Assembly: GCF_003583925.1 (NCBI RefSeq)
Contig: NZ_QYCN01000010.1
Location: forward strand, 36,830-100,829
Length of the DNA stretch: 64,000 nucleotides
Direction of reading: 5' to 3'
Source of the DNA: Hymenobacter rubripertinctus
GTDB lineage: Bacteria; Bacteroidota; Bacteroidia; Cytophagales; Hymenobacteraceae
Below the pieces are notes generated by a model. That model saw only the letters and a program-made list of their open reading frames with translations. It did not search any database and had not been told where the DNA came from. Made by a program: the position numbers and the translations under genes. This document shows, piece after piece, positions 43,236-51,840 of the stretch (its first letter is position 1; each line of letters opens with the position of its first letter).

Positions 43236-44276
43236 ATGGAATTTACCGTAGGCCAGATAGCAGAAGTCCTGCACGGAACCGTGGAGGGCCGGGGCGACCA
43301 GCAAATCAACCGGCTGGCGAAAATTGAGGAAGCCCAGGCCGGCTCCCTTTCCTTTCTGGCCAACCCCAAATACGAGCCCCACCTCTACTCCACCGGCGCT
43401 ACGGCCGTTATTGTGAGCCGCACCCTGGAGCTGCGCCAGCCCGTGGCAGCGGCCCTGATCCGGGTCGACGACCCCTACACCAGCTTCACGGCCCTGCTCG
43501 AGTTTTATCAGCAGGCCACCCGCACCGGCAAGCGGGGCGTAGAGGAGCCCGCCTACATGGCCGCCAGCAGCCGCATCGGCGACAACCACTACCGGGGGGC
43601 GTTTTCCTACATCGGAGAGAACTGCGAAATCGGGGCCGACGTGGTCATTTTTCCCCACGTGGTCATCGGCGACCGGGTGAAAATCGGGGATGGTACCATT
43701 CTGTATCCCGGGGCCAAAATCTACGCTGAAACCGTGATTGGCCGCCACTGCGTGGTGCACGCCGGGGCCGTTATCGGCTCCGATGGATTCGGGTTCGCGC
43801 CCCAGCCCGACGGCTCCTACCGCACGATTCCGCAGATTGGCAACGTAGTGCTCCAGGACAACGTGAGCATCGGGGCCAACGCCACCATCGACTGCGCCAC
43901 GATGGGGGCCACCACCATCCGCGAGGGCGCCAAAATCGATAACCTCGTGCAGATTGCCCACAACGTGGACATCGGCCGGCATACGGTGGTGGCCGCCCAG
44001 ACGGGCATTTCCGGCTCCACCAAAATCGGCGACTTCTGCGTTATTGCCGGGCAGGCCGGGCTGGCGGGCCACCTCACGCTGGCCAACCGCACCACCGTCA
44101 CGGCCCAGTCGGGCGTGGGCAAGTCTATTAAGGAGGAAGGCGTGTTCTTGCAAGGCTCCCCGGCCTTCGGCCTGCGCGACAGTCTGCGGGCCAACGCCCT
44201 TTTCCGCCACCTGCCCGACCTGGAGCGCCGCCTGCGCCTGCTCGAACAGAAAGCCCAGCCGCCGGAAAAGCCCTAG
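43236..44276 (+). CDS. lpxD: UDP-3-O-acylglucosamine N-acyltransferase
   Basis: 346 residues; third step of lipid A synthesis, adding an acyl chain from ACP to the glucosamine nitrogen. The N-terminal uridine-binding domain (to about 105) is followed by left-handed beta-helix hexapeptide repeats (IGENCEIGADVVIFPHVVIG). The catalytic His is H242 in QIAHNVDIGRH. A C-terminal helical extension ends the protein. Length normal. It heads the lpxD-lpxC/fabZ-lpxA set; a 7-mer inverted repeat fills the gap to lpxC. Confidence 0.95.
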   Translation: MEFTVGQIAEVLHGTVEGRGDQQINRLAKIEEAQAGSLSFLANPKYEPHLYSTGATAVIVSRTLELRQPVAAALIRVDDPYTSFTALLEFYQQATRTGKRGVEEPAYMAASSRIGDNHYRGAFSYIGENCEIGADVVIFPHVVIGDRVKIGDGTILYPGAKIYAETVIGRHCVVHAGAVIGSDGFGFAPQPDGSYRTIPQIGNVVLQDNVSIGANATIDCATMGATTIREGAKIDNLVQIAHNVDIGRHTVVAAQTGISGSTKIGDFCVIAGQAGLAGHLTLANRTTVTAQSGVGKSIKEEGVFLQGSPAFGLRDSLRANALFRHLPDLERRLRLLEQKAQPPEKP

Positions 44277-44288
44277 CTTTGCGTTTCT

Positions 44289-44418
44289 GAAAGGAGTTAG
44301 AAGCTCGGGAAGCTAGAAGTTAGAATTCGTTGGCTGCCCTGTTCCGATTTTGCTGCTCTCAGTCTTCCCTATTGACTTTTCTTCTAGCTTCTAGCTTCCT
44401 CAGCTTCTAGCTCCTGTA
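44289..44418. repeat. Intergenic inverted arrays of TAGAAGC-type 7-mers
   Basis: Left arm about 44289-44325 (AGGAGTTAGAAGCTCGGGAA onward) and right arm about 44377-44418 (CTTCTAGCTTCTAGCTTCCT onward) are complementary over ~34 bp with few mismatches. The left begins 12 nt after the lpxD stop; the right ends 1 nt before the lpxC ATG. Confidence 0.82.
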
Positions 44419-44419
44419 G

Positions 44420-45811
44420 ATGAACGACAAGCAACATACCATCAAGGCCCCCGTCACCGTGAGTGGCATCGGTCTTCATACCGGGGTGCAGGCCACCATG
44501 ACGTTCTGCCCCGCCCCCATCAACCACGGCTACAAGTTTCAGCGCGTCGATTTGCCCGGCCAGCCCATTGTGGATGCCGACGTGGACAACGTGGTGGACC
44601 TTTCCCGGGGCACGACCATCGAGCAGAACGGAGCCCGCGTGAACACCGTGGAGCATACGCTGGCCGCCCTCGTGGGCCTGCAGATTGATAATGTGCTCAT
44701 CCAGCTCGACGGCCCCGAGCCGCCCATTATGGACGGCAGCAGCTACGAGTTTATCAAGCCCTTGCAGGAAGTGGGCCTGGAGGAGCAGAACGCGCTGCGC
44801 AACTACTTCGAGATTCCCTCCGAAATCCGCTACGTGGACAACGCCCGGGCCGTGGAGCTGGCCGCCCTGCCGCTCAACGACTACCGCCTCACCGTAATGG
44901 TGGACTACAACTCGCCGGTGCTGGGCTCCCAACACGCCTCGCTCACCGACATCGAGAACTTTACGGCCGAAATCAGCTCCTCGCGCACGTTCTGCTTTCT
45001 GCACGAGCTGGAGGCCCTCTACAAATCCAACCTCATCAAAGGCGGCGATTTGAGTAACGCCATTGTGGTAGTCGACCGCGTGGTGAGCGACGAGGAGCTC
45101 GATGAGCTGGCCACGATGCTCGGCAAGCCCAAGGTGGCCGTCAAGAAGGAAGGCATCCTCAACAACGTGGACCTGCGCTACAAAAACGAGCCCGCCCGCC
45201 ACAAACTCCTCGACCTGGTGGGTGATCTGGCCCTGGTAGGCCGCCCGCTGAAAGGCCAGATTCTGGCGGCCCGGCCCGGGCACGCGGCCAACGTGGCCTT
45301 CGCCAAGCGCATCAAAAAGAAGATGATGGAGGCCCACACCAGCCCCATCCCGACCTACGACCCGAGCCGGGTGCCGGTCATGGACATCAACCAGATTGCC
45401 GCCACCCTGCCCCATCGCTACCCGTTTCTGCTGATCGATAAAATCATCCACCTCGACGCCACTACGGTGACGGGCGTGAAAAACGTGACCTTCAACGAGC
45501 AGTTCTTCGCCGGCCACTTCCCCGGCAACCCCGTGATGCCCGGCGTGCTCCAGATCGAGGCCATGGCCCAGACCGGCGGCATCCTGGTGCTCAATACCGT
45601 GCCCGACCCGGAGAATTACTGGACCTATTTCCTGGGGATTGAAAACTGTCGGTTCCGCCGCATGGTTAAGCCCGGGGATACCCTCATTTTCAAATGCGAG
45701 CTGACGGCTCCCATCAAGCGGGGAATCGCCAAAATGAGCGGCAAGGCTTACGTCAATGGCAAAGTCGTGATGGAAGCCGAAATGTCGGCCAGTATTGTTA
45801 AGAAACAATAA
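44420..45811 (+). CDS. lpxC/fabZ: Bifunctional LpxC deacetylase / FabZ dehydratase
   Basis: 463-residue fusion typical of Bacteroidota. The LpxC part (1-~305) deacetylates UDP-3-O-acyl-GlcNAc; zinc ligands H79 (TVEHTLAAL), H261 and D265 (RHKLLDLVGD) and the later H288 (RPGHAAN) are present. The FabZ part (~315-463) dehydrates beta-hydroxyacyl-ACP; catalytic H366 and E380 lie in AGHFPGNPVMPGVLQIEAMA. The fusion ties lipid A commitment to acyl chain supply. The start lies directly after a repeat arm, and the TAA stop overlaps the next one. Confidence 0.96.
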   Translation: MNDKQHTIKAPVTVSGIGLHTGVQATMTFCPAPINHGYKFQRVDLPGQPIVDADVDNVVDLSRGTTIEQNGARVNTVEHTLAALVGLQIDNVLIQLDGPEPPIMDGSSYEFIKPLQEVGLEEQNALRNYFEIPSEIRYVDNARAVELAALPLNDYRLTVMVDYNSPVLGSQHASLTDIENFTAEISSSRTFCFLHELEALYKSNLIKGGDLSNAIVVVDRVVSDEELDELATMLGKPKVAVKKEGILNNVDLRYKNEPARHKLLDLVGDLALVGRPLKGQILAARPGHAANVAFAKRIKKKMMEAHTSPIPTYDPSRVPVMDINQIAATLPHRYPFLLIDKIIHLDATTVTGVKNVTFNEQFFAGHFPGNPVMPGVLQIEAMAQTGGILVLNTVPDPENYWTYFLGIENCRFRRMVKPGDTLIFKCELTAPIKRGIAKMSGKAYVNGKVVMEAEMSASIVKKQ

Positions 45812-45896
45812 TTAAGAATTAAGAATCAAGAATTAAGAATTGGTCCCCTGGGCCGGTTCGCGCTAATTCTTGATTCTCAATTCTTAATTCTTAATT
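45810..45896. repeat. Intergenic inverted arrays of AATTAAG 7-mers
   Basis: Left array 45810-45841 (AATTAAG, AATTAAG, AATCAAG, AATTAAG) and right array 45864-45896 (its inverted equivalent) enclose ~22 bp. The left overlaps the lpxC/fabZ stop codon and the right ends 9 nt before the lpxA ATG. Confidence 0.9.
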
Positions 45897-45905
45897 GAAA
45901 GAAGA

Positions 45906-46706
45906 ATGACCCAGCCGCTCGCCTATATTCATCCCGAGGCCATCATTGCCCAGAACGTGGTAGTGGAGCCCTTCACCACCATTGATAAGGATGTTGAAAT
46001 CGGGGAAGGCACCTGGATTGGCCCCAACGTCACGATTATGGCCGGGGCCCGCATTGGCAAAAACTGCAAGATTTTCCCGGGAGCCGTTATCGCGGCCCAG
46101 CCCCAGGATCTGAAGTTTGCCGGCGAAAAAACAACGGTTCACATCGGCGACAACACCGTAATCCGGGAGTGCGTGACGGTGAACCGCGGGACCGTGGACC
46201 GGCGCAAAACCGTGGTGGGCAGCAACTGCCTGCTGATGGCCTACGTGCACATTGCCCACGACTGCATTATCGGCGACAACTGCATTCTGGCCAATACGGT
46301 GCAGGTCGCGGGCCACGTGGAGGTTGGCGACTACGCCATCATCGGCGGCTCCTCGGCCATTCATCAGTTTGTGCGGGTGGGTCAGCACGCCATGATTTCG
46401 GGCGGCTCGCTGATTCGGAAAGATGTGCCCCCCTTCGTGAAGGCGGGCCGCGAGCCGCTCAGCTACGCCGGCATCAACAGCATCGGGCTGCGCCGGCGCG
46501 GCTTTTCGGATCAGAAAATTTCCGAGATTCAGCAGCTCTACCGTCTGCTGTTCATGAGCGGCCTCAACAACGCCGCCGCCCTCGACCAGATTGAGTTGGA
46601 ACTGGCCCCCTCCCCCGAGCGCGATGAGGTTGTCAACTTCATCCGCAACTCCGGCCGCGGCGTCATCAAAGGCTACGGCCGCGGCCCCACCGGGGCCGGC
46701 GAGTAG
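45906..46706 (+). CDS. lpxA: UDP-N-acetylglucosamine acyltransferase
   Basis: 266 residues; first step of lipid A synthesis, O-acylating UDP-GlcNAc from hydroxyacyl-ACP. Hexapeptide repeats of the left-handed beta-helix (NVTIMAGARIGKNCKIFPGA) occupy most of the chain, with catalytic H118 in AYVHIAHDCIIGDNC and the family block GINSIGLRRRGFS before the C-terminal helical bundle. Length normal. It ends the lpx set and is followed by a small hairpin. Confidence 0.96.
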   Translation: MTQPLAYIHPEAIIAQNVVVEPFTTIDKDVEIGEGTWIGPNVTIMAGARIGKNCKIFPGAVIAAQPQDLKFAGEKTTVHIGDNTVIRECVTVNRGTVDRRKTVVGSNCLLMAYVHIAHDCIIGDNCILANTVQVAGHVEVGDYAIIGGSSAIHQFVRVGQHAMISGGSLIRKDVPPFVKAGREPLSYAGINSIGLRRRGFSDQKISEIQQLYRLLFMSGLNNAAALDQIELELAPSPERDEVVNFIRNSGRGVIKGYGRGPTGAGE

Positions 46707-46717
46707 CATTGGTAGCT

Positions 46718-46760
46718 GAACGAACGTCATGCTGCGCTGCGCTCTGCATGACGTTCGTTC
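46718..46760. terminator. Hairpin after lpxA
   Basis: A perfect 15-bp stem (GAACGAACGTCATGC and complement) with a 13-nt loop lies 12 nt past the lpxA stop. Its CGTCAT/ATGACG tips resemble the ends of the REP-like family in this window. Confidence 0.7.
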
Positions 46761-46799
46761 ACTCCATCCCCGGCCCCTACTTCCCCAAGTCCCCACCAC

Positions 46800-47432
46800 A
46801 TGCAGATTACGGCCACCGGACTGAGCAAGCGGTTTGCGCGGGAGTGGATTTTCCGGGACCTGACCCACACGTTTGAGCCGGCCACGGCCACGGCCATTCT
46901 GGGGCCTAACGGGGCGGGCAAAAGCACGCTGCTCAACACCCTTTCGGGCCAGATTCTGCCCACTCAGGGCGCGGTGCAGTACGCGGAAGCGGGCCGGGCC
47001 GTGGCGGTAGAGGACGTGCCGCAGCGCCTAGCCTACGCCGCCCCTTACCTGGAGCTGATTGAGGAATTGACTCTGACCGAGCTGATCCGGTTTCACACGC
47101 GTTTCAAGCCCCTGCGCCCGGGCGTTTCGGCCGGGCAGCTCATCACACTCATGTACCTCGAAAAGTCGCGTCACAAGCTGATCCGGGACTTTTCCAGCGG
47201 TATGAAGCAGCGCCTCAAACTGGCTTTGGCCCTCTACGCCGACGCTCCCCTGCTCCTGCTCGACGAGCCCACCACCAACCTTGACCGCACCGGGGTAGCC
47301 TGGTATCAGGAGCACGCAGCCGCTACGCTGGCCGGGCGCACGGTGCTGGTTTCGAGCAACGTACCGGAGGAATATGACTTCTGCACGGAGCAGCTGCTCA
47401 TTACCGATTTTGGGGCGCAGGCCGCCCGGTAA
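46800..47432 (+). CDS. ABC transporter ATP-binding protein
   Basis: 210 residues, cytoplasmic. Walker A GPNGAGKST (about 40-48), signature FSSGMKQRL, Walker B LLLLDEPTTNLD and an H-loop replaced region near LVSSNVPEEYDFC, where the usual switch His is not obvious. No permease gene is adjacent, so its partner is unknown; this gene follows lpxA in many Bacteroidota. The start at MQITATGLSKRF gives a standard N-terminus. Confidence 0.87.
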   Translation: MQITATGLSKRFAREWIFRDLTHTFEPATATAILGPNGAGKSTLLNTLSGQILPTQGAVQYAEAGRAVAVEDVPQRLAYAAPYLELIEELTLTELIRFHTRFKPLRPGVSAGQLITLMYLEKSRHKLIRDFSSGMKQRLKLALALYADAPLLLLDEPTTNLDRTGVAWYQEHAAATLAGRTVLVSSNVPEEYDFCTEQLLITDFGAQAAR

Positions 47433-47626
47433 AGGCTTTTCTGCGGGCAGGTAGGTACAGTTAACAAAGGCCGGTGGTCCGACGCGGTTGCTGCGCTGCC
47501 CGCGCCTGATCTGATAGTCCCGCTCTGCTGAATGCACCGCCGTTTGAGTGTCGCGGCATGCTGGGCAGCACGCAGGCCGGAGAGGCTGCGGGCAACGGGT
47601 TGCACCTGGGCATGGCTTCCGCTCGT

Positions 47627-47634
47627 ATCTTTGC
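47627..47634 (+). promoter_or_regulatory. Consensus -7 box (TATCTTTG)
   Basis: Exact TAnnTTTG match 60 nt upstream of the acidic small protein start. A TTG at 47601-47603 lies 23 bp upstream, slightly longer than the usual -33/-7 spacing. Confidence 0.5.
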
Positions 47635-47694
47635 CATTGCGGAGCCGCTTTTTCGCTTCGCCATTTTTCACACTTTACTGCCCCTAGCAAGGCC

Positions 47695-48054
47695 ATGAAA
47701 CAGAACGACGACTTCGACGACGACGACCTTTTGGGCGACGATGATGAGCTGGATAATTTTGCCAGCACCGGGGGCAACACCACCCGTGGCTCAGCCGAAA
47801 GTCAGCTGGCGGCCAAATACTCCGACTACCTGATGTGGCGCGACACCGGCTCCAGCCACGATGAAGCCCTGGACCTGGCCAACATGAGCGAGGACGAATA
47901 CGACGAAGCAGAGGCCGGCAACGACCCCGAAAGCGGCGGCAAATTCACTTCGCTTGATGAGTTGGACGAGGACGACTTCTCCGACGATGAAAACGACGAG
48001 TACGGCAGTACCGGCAGCTCCCGCAACAGCGGCCGCAACTCCGATTACGACTGA
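47695..48054 (+). CDS. Highly acidic small protein
   Basis: 119 residues from MKQNDDFDDDDLLGDDDELD, extremely rich in Asp, Glu, Ser and Gly with few hydrophobics; only a short central helix (ESQLAAKYSDYLMWRDTG, DEALDLANMSEDEYDEA) looks folded. Probably a mostly disordered cytoplasmic protein. No family recognised. A consensus promoter box precedes it. Its TGA stop is the beginning of a GTGACTCG-type repeat array. Confidence 0.72.
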   Translation: MKQNDDFDDDDLLGDDDELDNFASTGGNTTRGSAESQLAAKYSDYLMWRDTGSSHDEALDLANMSEDEYDEAEAGNDPESGGKFTSLDELDEDDFSDDENDEYGSTGSSRNSGRNSDYD

Positions 48055-48213
48055 GTGACTCGGTGACTCGGTGAATGAGTGAAGTAGTTCTCGCATTCCG
48101 ATCAAAGCAAAGGACCTTCCTGTACGAAGACGACCGTATCAACGGCTTGTCTTCGCACAGGAAGGTCCTTTGCTTTGCGTACGCCGGACGGCATATGGAT
48201 AAGCTACTTCACT
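48055..48213. repeat. Nested inverted repeats between convergent genes
   Basis: Outer period-8 units (GTGACTCG, GTGAATGA; 48054-48087) pair in part with 48203-48213. An inner 25-bp stem with one mismatch (48106-48130/48150-48174) carries AGCAAAGGACCTTCCTGT. The inner hairpin is a good bidirectional terminator. Confidence 0.78.
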
Positions 48214-48221
48214 GAGTCGCG

Positions 48222-48992
48222 CTATCCGCCGCCGAATACGCGCTTGAGGATGGTAGTGGTGCGGGCCACGGGATTCTCGCGGATGTTGGCCTCCTCCTGA
48301 GCGACGAGCGTGAACAGGCCGTCGATGGCCTTGCCGGTGGCGTACTGGTTGAGGTCCGTCTGGACGGGCGTCACCAGCGGGATGCGGTTGTAGCGGGTGG
48401 TCAGGTCGGTGTAGTACTTGGTGGCGCCTACCTGATCGAGGCTGCGCTGCATGATGGGCTGGAAGGCCGTGGTGAGCTGCTGGGTGGTGGTGCGCTTGAG
48501 GTAGTTGGTGGCGGCGTCCTTTTCGCCCGTCAGAATCCCCCACACGTCTTTAAACGTGAGACTCTTGATGGCCGACAGGAAAATCGGTTTGGCGCTCTTG
48601 GCCGCGTCTTCGGCCCCCCGGTTCAGCGTCAGCTCAAACTTATCGACCTGACTGCCCAACCCGATGCTGCGCAACGTGGTGGCCACCCGCTGGGCATCGG
48701 CCGGAAAAGGAATCCGGATGAACTTGTTGAGGTAGAAGCCGTCGGTCTGGGAAGCCTGATCGGCTCCCTTGCTGATGCCCATCGTCAGGGCTTCTTTAAG
48801 GCCCCGTACCGCCTCATCCTGGGTCAGGCTGCCGGTGCTGCCCGCCGTGGGGGTGCTGCCGGTTCTGGTGGTGGGAGGTACGGGCAGGGTTTTGAAGATT
48901 TCGCCCAGCTTAGGAAAACGGAACTGGGCGGCGGCGGGCAGGTTGAGGCCCAGGATAACAACGGGCAAGGCGAGGAAAGAACGAAAATTCAT
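48222..48992 (-). CDS. DUF4197 family secreted protein (copy 1)
   Basis: 256 residues with a signal peptide (MNFRSFLALPVVILGLNLPAAAQ). Mature family features include QDEAVRGLKEALTMGISKGAD, IRIPFPADAQRVATTLRSIG, NRGAEDAAKSAKPIFLSAIK and GLFTLVAQEEANIRENPVARTT near the C-terminus. The family is periplasmic and of unknown function. It lies directly downstream of a second copy on the same strand, indicating tandem duplication. Confidence 0.86.
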   Translation of the reverse strand: MNFRSFLALPVVILGLNLPAAAQFRFPKLGEIFKTLPVPPTTRTGSTPTAGSTGSLTQDEAVRGLKEALTMGISKGADQASQTDGFYLNKFIRIPFPADAQRVATTLRSIGLGSQVDKFELTLNRGAEDAAKSAKPIFLSAIKSLTFKDVWGILTGEKDAATNYLKRTTTQQLTTAFQPIMQRSLDQVGATKYYTDLTTRYNRIPLVTPVQTDLNQYATGKAIDGLFTLVAQEEANIRENPVARTTTILKRVFGGG

Positions 48993-49032
48993 GGCAGAGA
49001 AAATAGAGCAGTACGTCTCGCCATTTTGCAGA

Positions 49033-49142
49033 AACCGGACCAGAAAAAGAAACTAAAAAGTAAAAGTGAACAATGCTCCGTCGAGCGTCCTACCCAGGAA
49101 TCGTTCGACGGAGCATTTTTAATTTCTCACTTTTTAATTCCC
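49033..49142. repeat. Intergenic inverted repeat between DUF4197 copies
   Basis: A perfect 13-bp core stem (AATGCTCCGTCGA and complement, about 49072-49084/49104-49116) is extended outward by AT-rich 7-mers of the ATTAAAA/GTGAGAA type. The right arm supplies the stop of DUF4197 copy 2. The outer units match those at 5028-5171 and 7978-8110. Confidence 0.78.
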
Positions 49143-49922
49143 CTTCCCAAACACCCGTTTCAGCAGCGCGCTGCCCTGGGCGGCGGGATTGGTCCGGATG
49201 CGGCCTTCCTCGGCGGCCATGAGGGCGAACAGGCCGTCCACGGTTTTCTCGGTGGCGTAGGGTACCAGCTGCGGGTTGAGGCGCGTAACGAGCGGGATTT
49301 TGTTGTAGCGGGCCACCATTTCGGCATAGAGCCGGATGGCCCCGGTTTGCTCCAACGACTGTTGCATGGTGGGCTCGAAGGCGGTGCGCAGGTCGGGCGC
49401 GGTTTTCTCGTAGAGCAGCGTGGTGGCCGCGTCGGTTTCGCGGCTGGTGGCCAGCATGAGGGCATCCTGGAGCGTCAGGTTCTGCACCGCATTCAGGAAG
49501 ATGGGTTTGGCCTGGGTGGCAGCCGTTTCGGCGGCCCGGTTCAGGGCCACCTCGAAGTTATCGACCAAGGCCCCGGCCCGCACCTTGCGCAGGGTGGCGG
49601 CAACCAGCTCAGCCTCGGGCGGAAACGGAATGCGGATGTCGGCGTTGGCATTGAAGCCGTCGGCCTGCCCGGCCAGGGCTACGGCCCGCGTTACGCCCTG
49701 GCTGAGTGCTTCGCGCAGCCCGCCAGCCGCTTCCTCGCTGCTCAGGGGGAGCTTGATGGGAATGACCGGAGCAGCGGGTTTGACCGGGGCGGGTTTGGCG
49801 GTCGTGGTCTTTTTGGCCGTTGGGGCCGGCTTTTTAGCCGGCGCTTTGGTCTGGGCGGCTGCCAGCTGGGCCGTGCTCAAGGTGAGAACGAAGCCCAGGG
49901 CGAGGGTACGGAAGAGAGTCAT
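49134..49922 (-). CDS. DUF4197 family secreted protein (copy 2)
   Basis: 262 residues. Signal peptide (MTLFRTLALGFVLTLSTAQLAAAQ), then a Lys/Pro/Ala-rich linker (KAPAKKPAPTAKKTTTAKPA), then the DUF4197 domain with AAGGLREALSQGVTRAVALA, IRIPFPPEAELVAATLRKV and GLFALMAAEEGRIRTNPAAQ. It is clearly paralogous to the next gene downstream; the Lys/Pro linker, which could bind cell wall or envelope polymers, is unique to this copy. The final GKGN and stop are in a repeat arm. Confidence 0.86.
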   Translation of the reverse strand: MTLFRTLALGFVLTLSTAQLAAAQTKAPAKKPAPTAKKTTTAKPAPVKPAAPVIPIKLPLSSEEAAGGLREALSQGVTRAVALAGQADGFNANADIRIPFPPEAELVAATLRKVRAGALVDNFEVALNRAAETAATQAKPIFLNAVQNLTLQDALMLATSRETDAATTLLYEKTAPDLRTAFEPTMQQSLEQTGAIRLYAEMVARYNKIPLVTRLNPQLVPYATEKTVDGLFALMAAEEGRIRTNPAAQGSALLKRVFGKGN

Positions 49923-50023
49923 AACTAGCAGAAGAGAGAAAACCCGGGAGCCATTCTGGCGTTGTTAGCGGGCGATGCCCCAATATTGCGGCAAATCCGG
50001 CTCTCCTCCTAACTTCCCCGCTC

Positions 50024-51286
50024 ATGGCCCTTGTTCCCGACGTTGAAATCATGACTATTGGCGACGAGCTGCTCTACGGACAGGTCATCGACACCAACTC
50101 TGCCTTTATGGGCCAGGAGTTGGGCAAGCTGGGCCTGCGGGTGCGCCAGATTACCAGCGTATCGGATCAGGCCGACGAAATTACGGCTACCCTCGACCAG
50201 GCCCGGCAGCGGGCCAGGGTGGTGCTGATGACCGGCGGCCTCGGCCCCACCAAGGATGACTTAACCAAGCACGTGCTGGCCCGCTACTTCGGGACCGGGC
50301 TGGTACTCAACGAAAACGTGCTGCGCCACGTGGAGGGTATTTTTGCGCGCTACAACCGGCCTATGCTGGAAGTCAACCGCCAGCAAGCTATGGTACCGGT
50401 AAACTGCCAGGTGCTGCACAACGCCGTGGGCACCGCCCCGGGCATGTGGTTCGAGGACGGCGGCGTGGTGTTCGTAAGCATGCCCGGCGTGCCCCACGAG
50501 ATGAAGTACCTGATGAGCCACGAGGTGCTGCCCCGCCTGCGGGCCCACTTCCAGACGCCCGCCATCGAACACGTGGTGGTGCAGACGGTGGGCCTGGGCG
50601 AGTCGTTTCTGGCCCAGCGCATCGAGGACTGGGAAACGGCCCTGCCCGCCAACATCAAGCTGGCCTACCTGCCCTACCTGGGCGGCGTGCGCCTGCGCCT
50701 GACGGGCCACGACGACGGCCAGCCCCACCTGCGCGCCCGCATGGAGGCCCTGGTGCCCGCGCTACGGGTCCTGCTCGGCGACCACGTTTTCGCCGAAGGC
50801 GAAATCAAGCTGGAGGAAGCCGTGGGGCAGTTGCTGCTGGCCCGCAACCTGACGGTGGGCACGGCCGAAAGCTGCACCGGCGGCCTGCTGGCCCATCGCC
50901 TCACCAGCATCCCTGGGGCCTCGCGCTATTACCAGGGCAGCATTGTGGCGTATTCCAACGAGATGAAAATGCGGGAGCTGGGCGTGAAGGCCGAAACCCT
51001 GGCCGCCCACGGCGCCGTGAGTGAGGCCGTAGCGGGCGAAATGGCCGAGGGCCTGCGCCGCCGCCTGGGCGTGGATGTGGCCCTGGCCACCAGCGGCATT
51101 GCCGGCCCCGACGGGGGCACGCCCACCAAACCCGTGGGCACCATTTGCGTGGCCTACGCCGACGCCCAGCGCACCGTCACGAAGCAAATTAGCTTCGACC
51201 GGGGCCGGCAGCTCAACCTGGAATTCACCGCTACCACCGCCTTGAACCTGCTGCGGCTGAGTTTACCGACCGGCGTGGAAGCATAG
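50024..51286 (+). CDS. cinA: CinA family nicotinamide-nucleotide amidohydrolase
   Basis: 420 residues. The N-terminal MoCF-like domain (1-~170) has IMTIGDELLYGQVIDTNS and VLMTGGLGPTKDDLTK. The C-terminal CinA domain (~255-415) has GTAESCTGGLLAHRLTSIPG and ATSGIAGPDGGTPTKPVGT, the NMN deamidase site. It recycles nicotinamide mononucleotide and has ADP-ribose pyrophosphatase-type activity in relatives. Length and motifs are normal. A 20-bp hairpin follows. Confidence 0.94.
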   Translation: MALVPDVEIMTIGDELLYGQVIDTNSAFMGQELGKLGLRVRQITSVSDQADEITATLDQARQRARVVLMTGGLGPTKDDLTKHVLARYFGTGLVLNENVLRHVEGIFARYNRPMLEVNRQQAMVPVNCQVLHNAVGTAPGMWFEDGGVVFVSMPGVPHEMKYLMSHEVLPRLRAHFQTPAIEHVVVQTVGLGESFLAQRIEDWETALPANIKLAYLPYLGGVRLRLTGHDDGQPHLRARMEALVPALRVLLGDHVFAEGEIKLEEAVGQLLLARNLTVGTAESCTGGLLAHRLTSIPGASRYYQGSIVAYSNEMKMRELGVKAETLAAHGAVSEAVAGEMAEGLRRRLGVDVALATSGIAGPDGGTPTKPVGTICVAYADAQRTVTKQISFDRGRQLNLEFTATTALNLLRLSLPTGVEA

Positions 51287-51314
51287 GGCAACCGGGACCG
51301 GCACGGGGCCGCCA

Positions 51315-51368
51315 GGCCAGTTTGCTCTACGGTTTTTAAGCTCCGCTGAACCGAAGAGCAAACTGGCC
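51315..51368. terminator. Hairpin between cinA and the DCC-family gene
   Basis: Arms 51315-51334 and 51349-51368 pair over 20 bp with one mismatch (GGCCAGTTTGCTCTACGGTT), loop 14 nt. It lies between convergent genes and can serve both strands. Confidence 0.78.
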
Positions 51369-51420
51369 CGGAGGCACCATGCCGCCTGCCTGAGAGCTGG
51401 TGCGGGAACACCCGCAAGCG

Positions 51421-51819
51421 CTACAGAAACCGACTACGTAACGCCGGAGTAGGGATTCGGCAGGCTTGTTCGCGCCCCAGAATCCGGTAACGGTTACGCG
51501 CGACTATCTCGTAGGCCCAGTCGCGCAGGGGCCGGGGCAGGTACCGGAGCAGGGCCACGTACCGCCAGCCGGCGTCGAGCCGTTGCATAATCAGCAGCAC
51601 GGCTTCGGAGCGCTGAAAAAAGTGCCCATCGCGCAGCAGATAGATTGTGGAAGGCCCCGCAACGGGCAGCGGACGGGCATGTTTGGCCAGCAGTTGGCCC
51701 GCCGCGGCCGACTGAAACGAGACGAATGTGAACCGCTCCGCCGGGTCCCGGTCGATTACGAAGTGCACGAATCCATCGCACAGATTACACACACCATCAA
51801 AGAATATCACGTCTTTCAT
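51421..51819 (-). CDS. DCC-family (DUF393) thiol-disulfide oxidoreductase-like protein
   Basis: 132 residues from MKDVIFFDGVCNLCDG. The DxxCxxC motif (D8, C11, C14) is the DCC signature; FTFVSFQSAAAGQLL and the later LRYLPRPLRDWAYEIVARNRY are typical of the family. Thioredoxin-like fold proposed for the family; substrates unknown. An ATG 21 nt earlier (MKLLALP) is a less likely start. DCC proteins often neighbour HTTM proteins, and an HTTM gene lies 2.8 kb away across the AT-rich gap. Confidence 0.88.
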   Translation of the reverse strand: MKDVIFFDGVCNLCDGFVHFVIDRDPAERFTFVSFQSAAAGQLLAKHARPLPVAGPSTIYLLRDGHFFQRSEAVLLIMQRLDAGWRYVALLRYLPRPLRDWAYEIVARNRYRILGREQACRIPTPALRSRFL

Positions 51820-51840
51820 AGGGAGAGCCAACAATTTCAT

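Noticed and set aside
42024..44210. 728-codon open frame opposite the HD gene and lpxD
   Set aside because: It spans two real genes on the other strand and has antisense-type composition.
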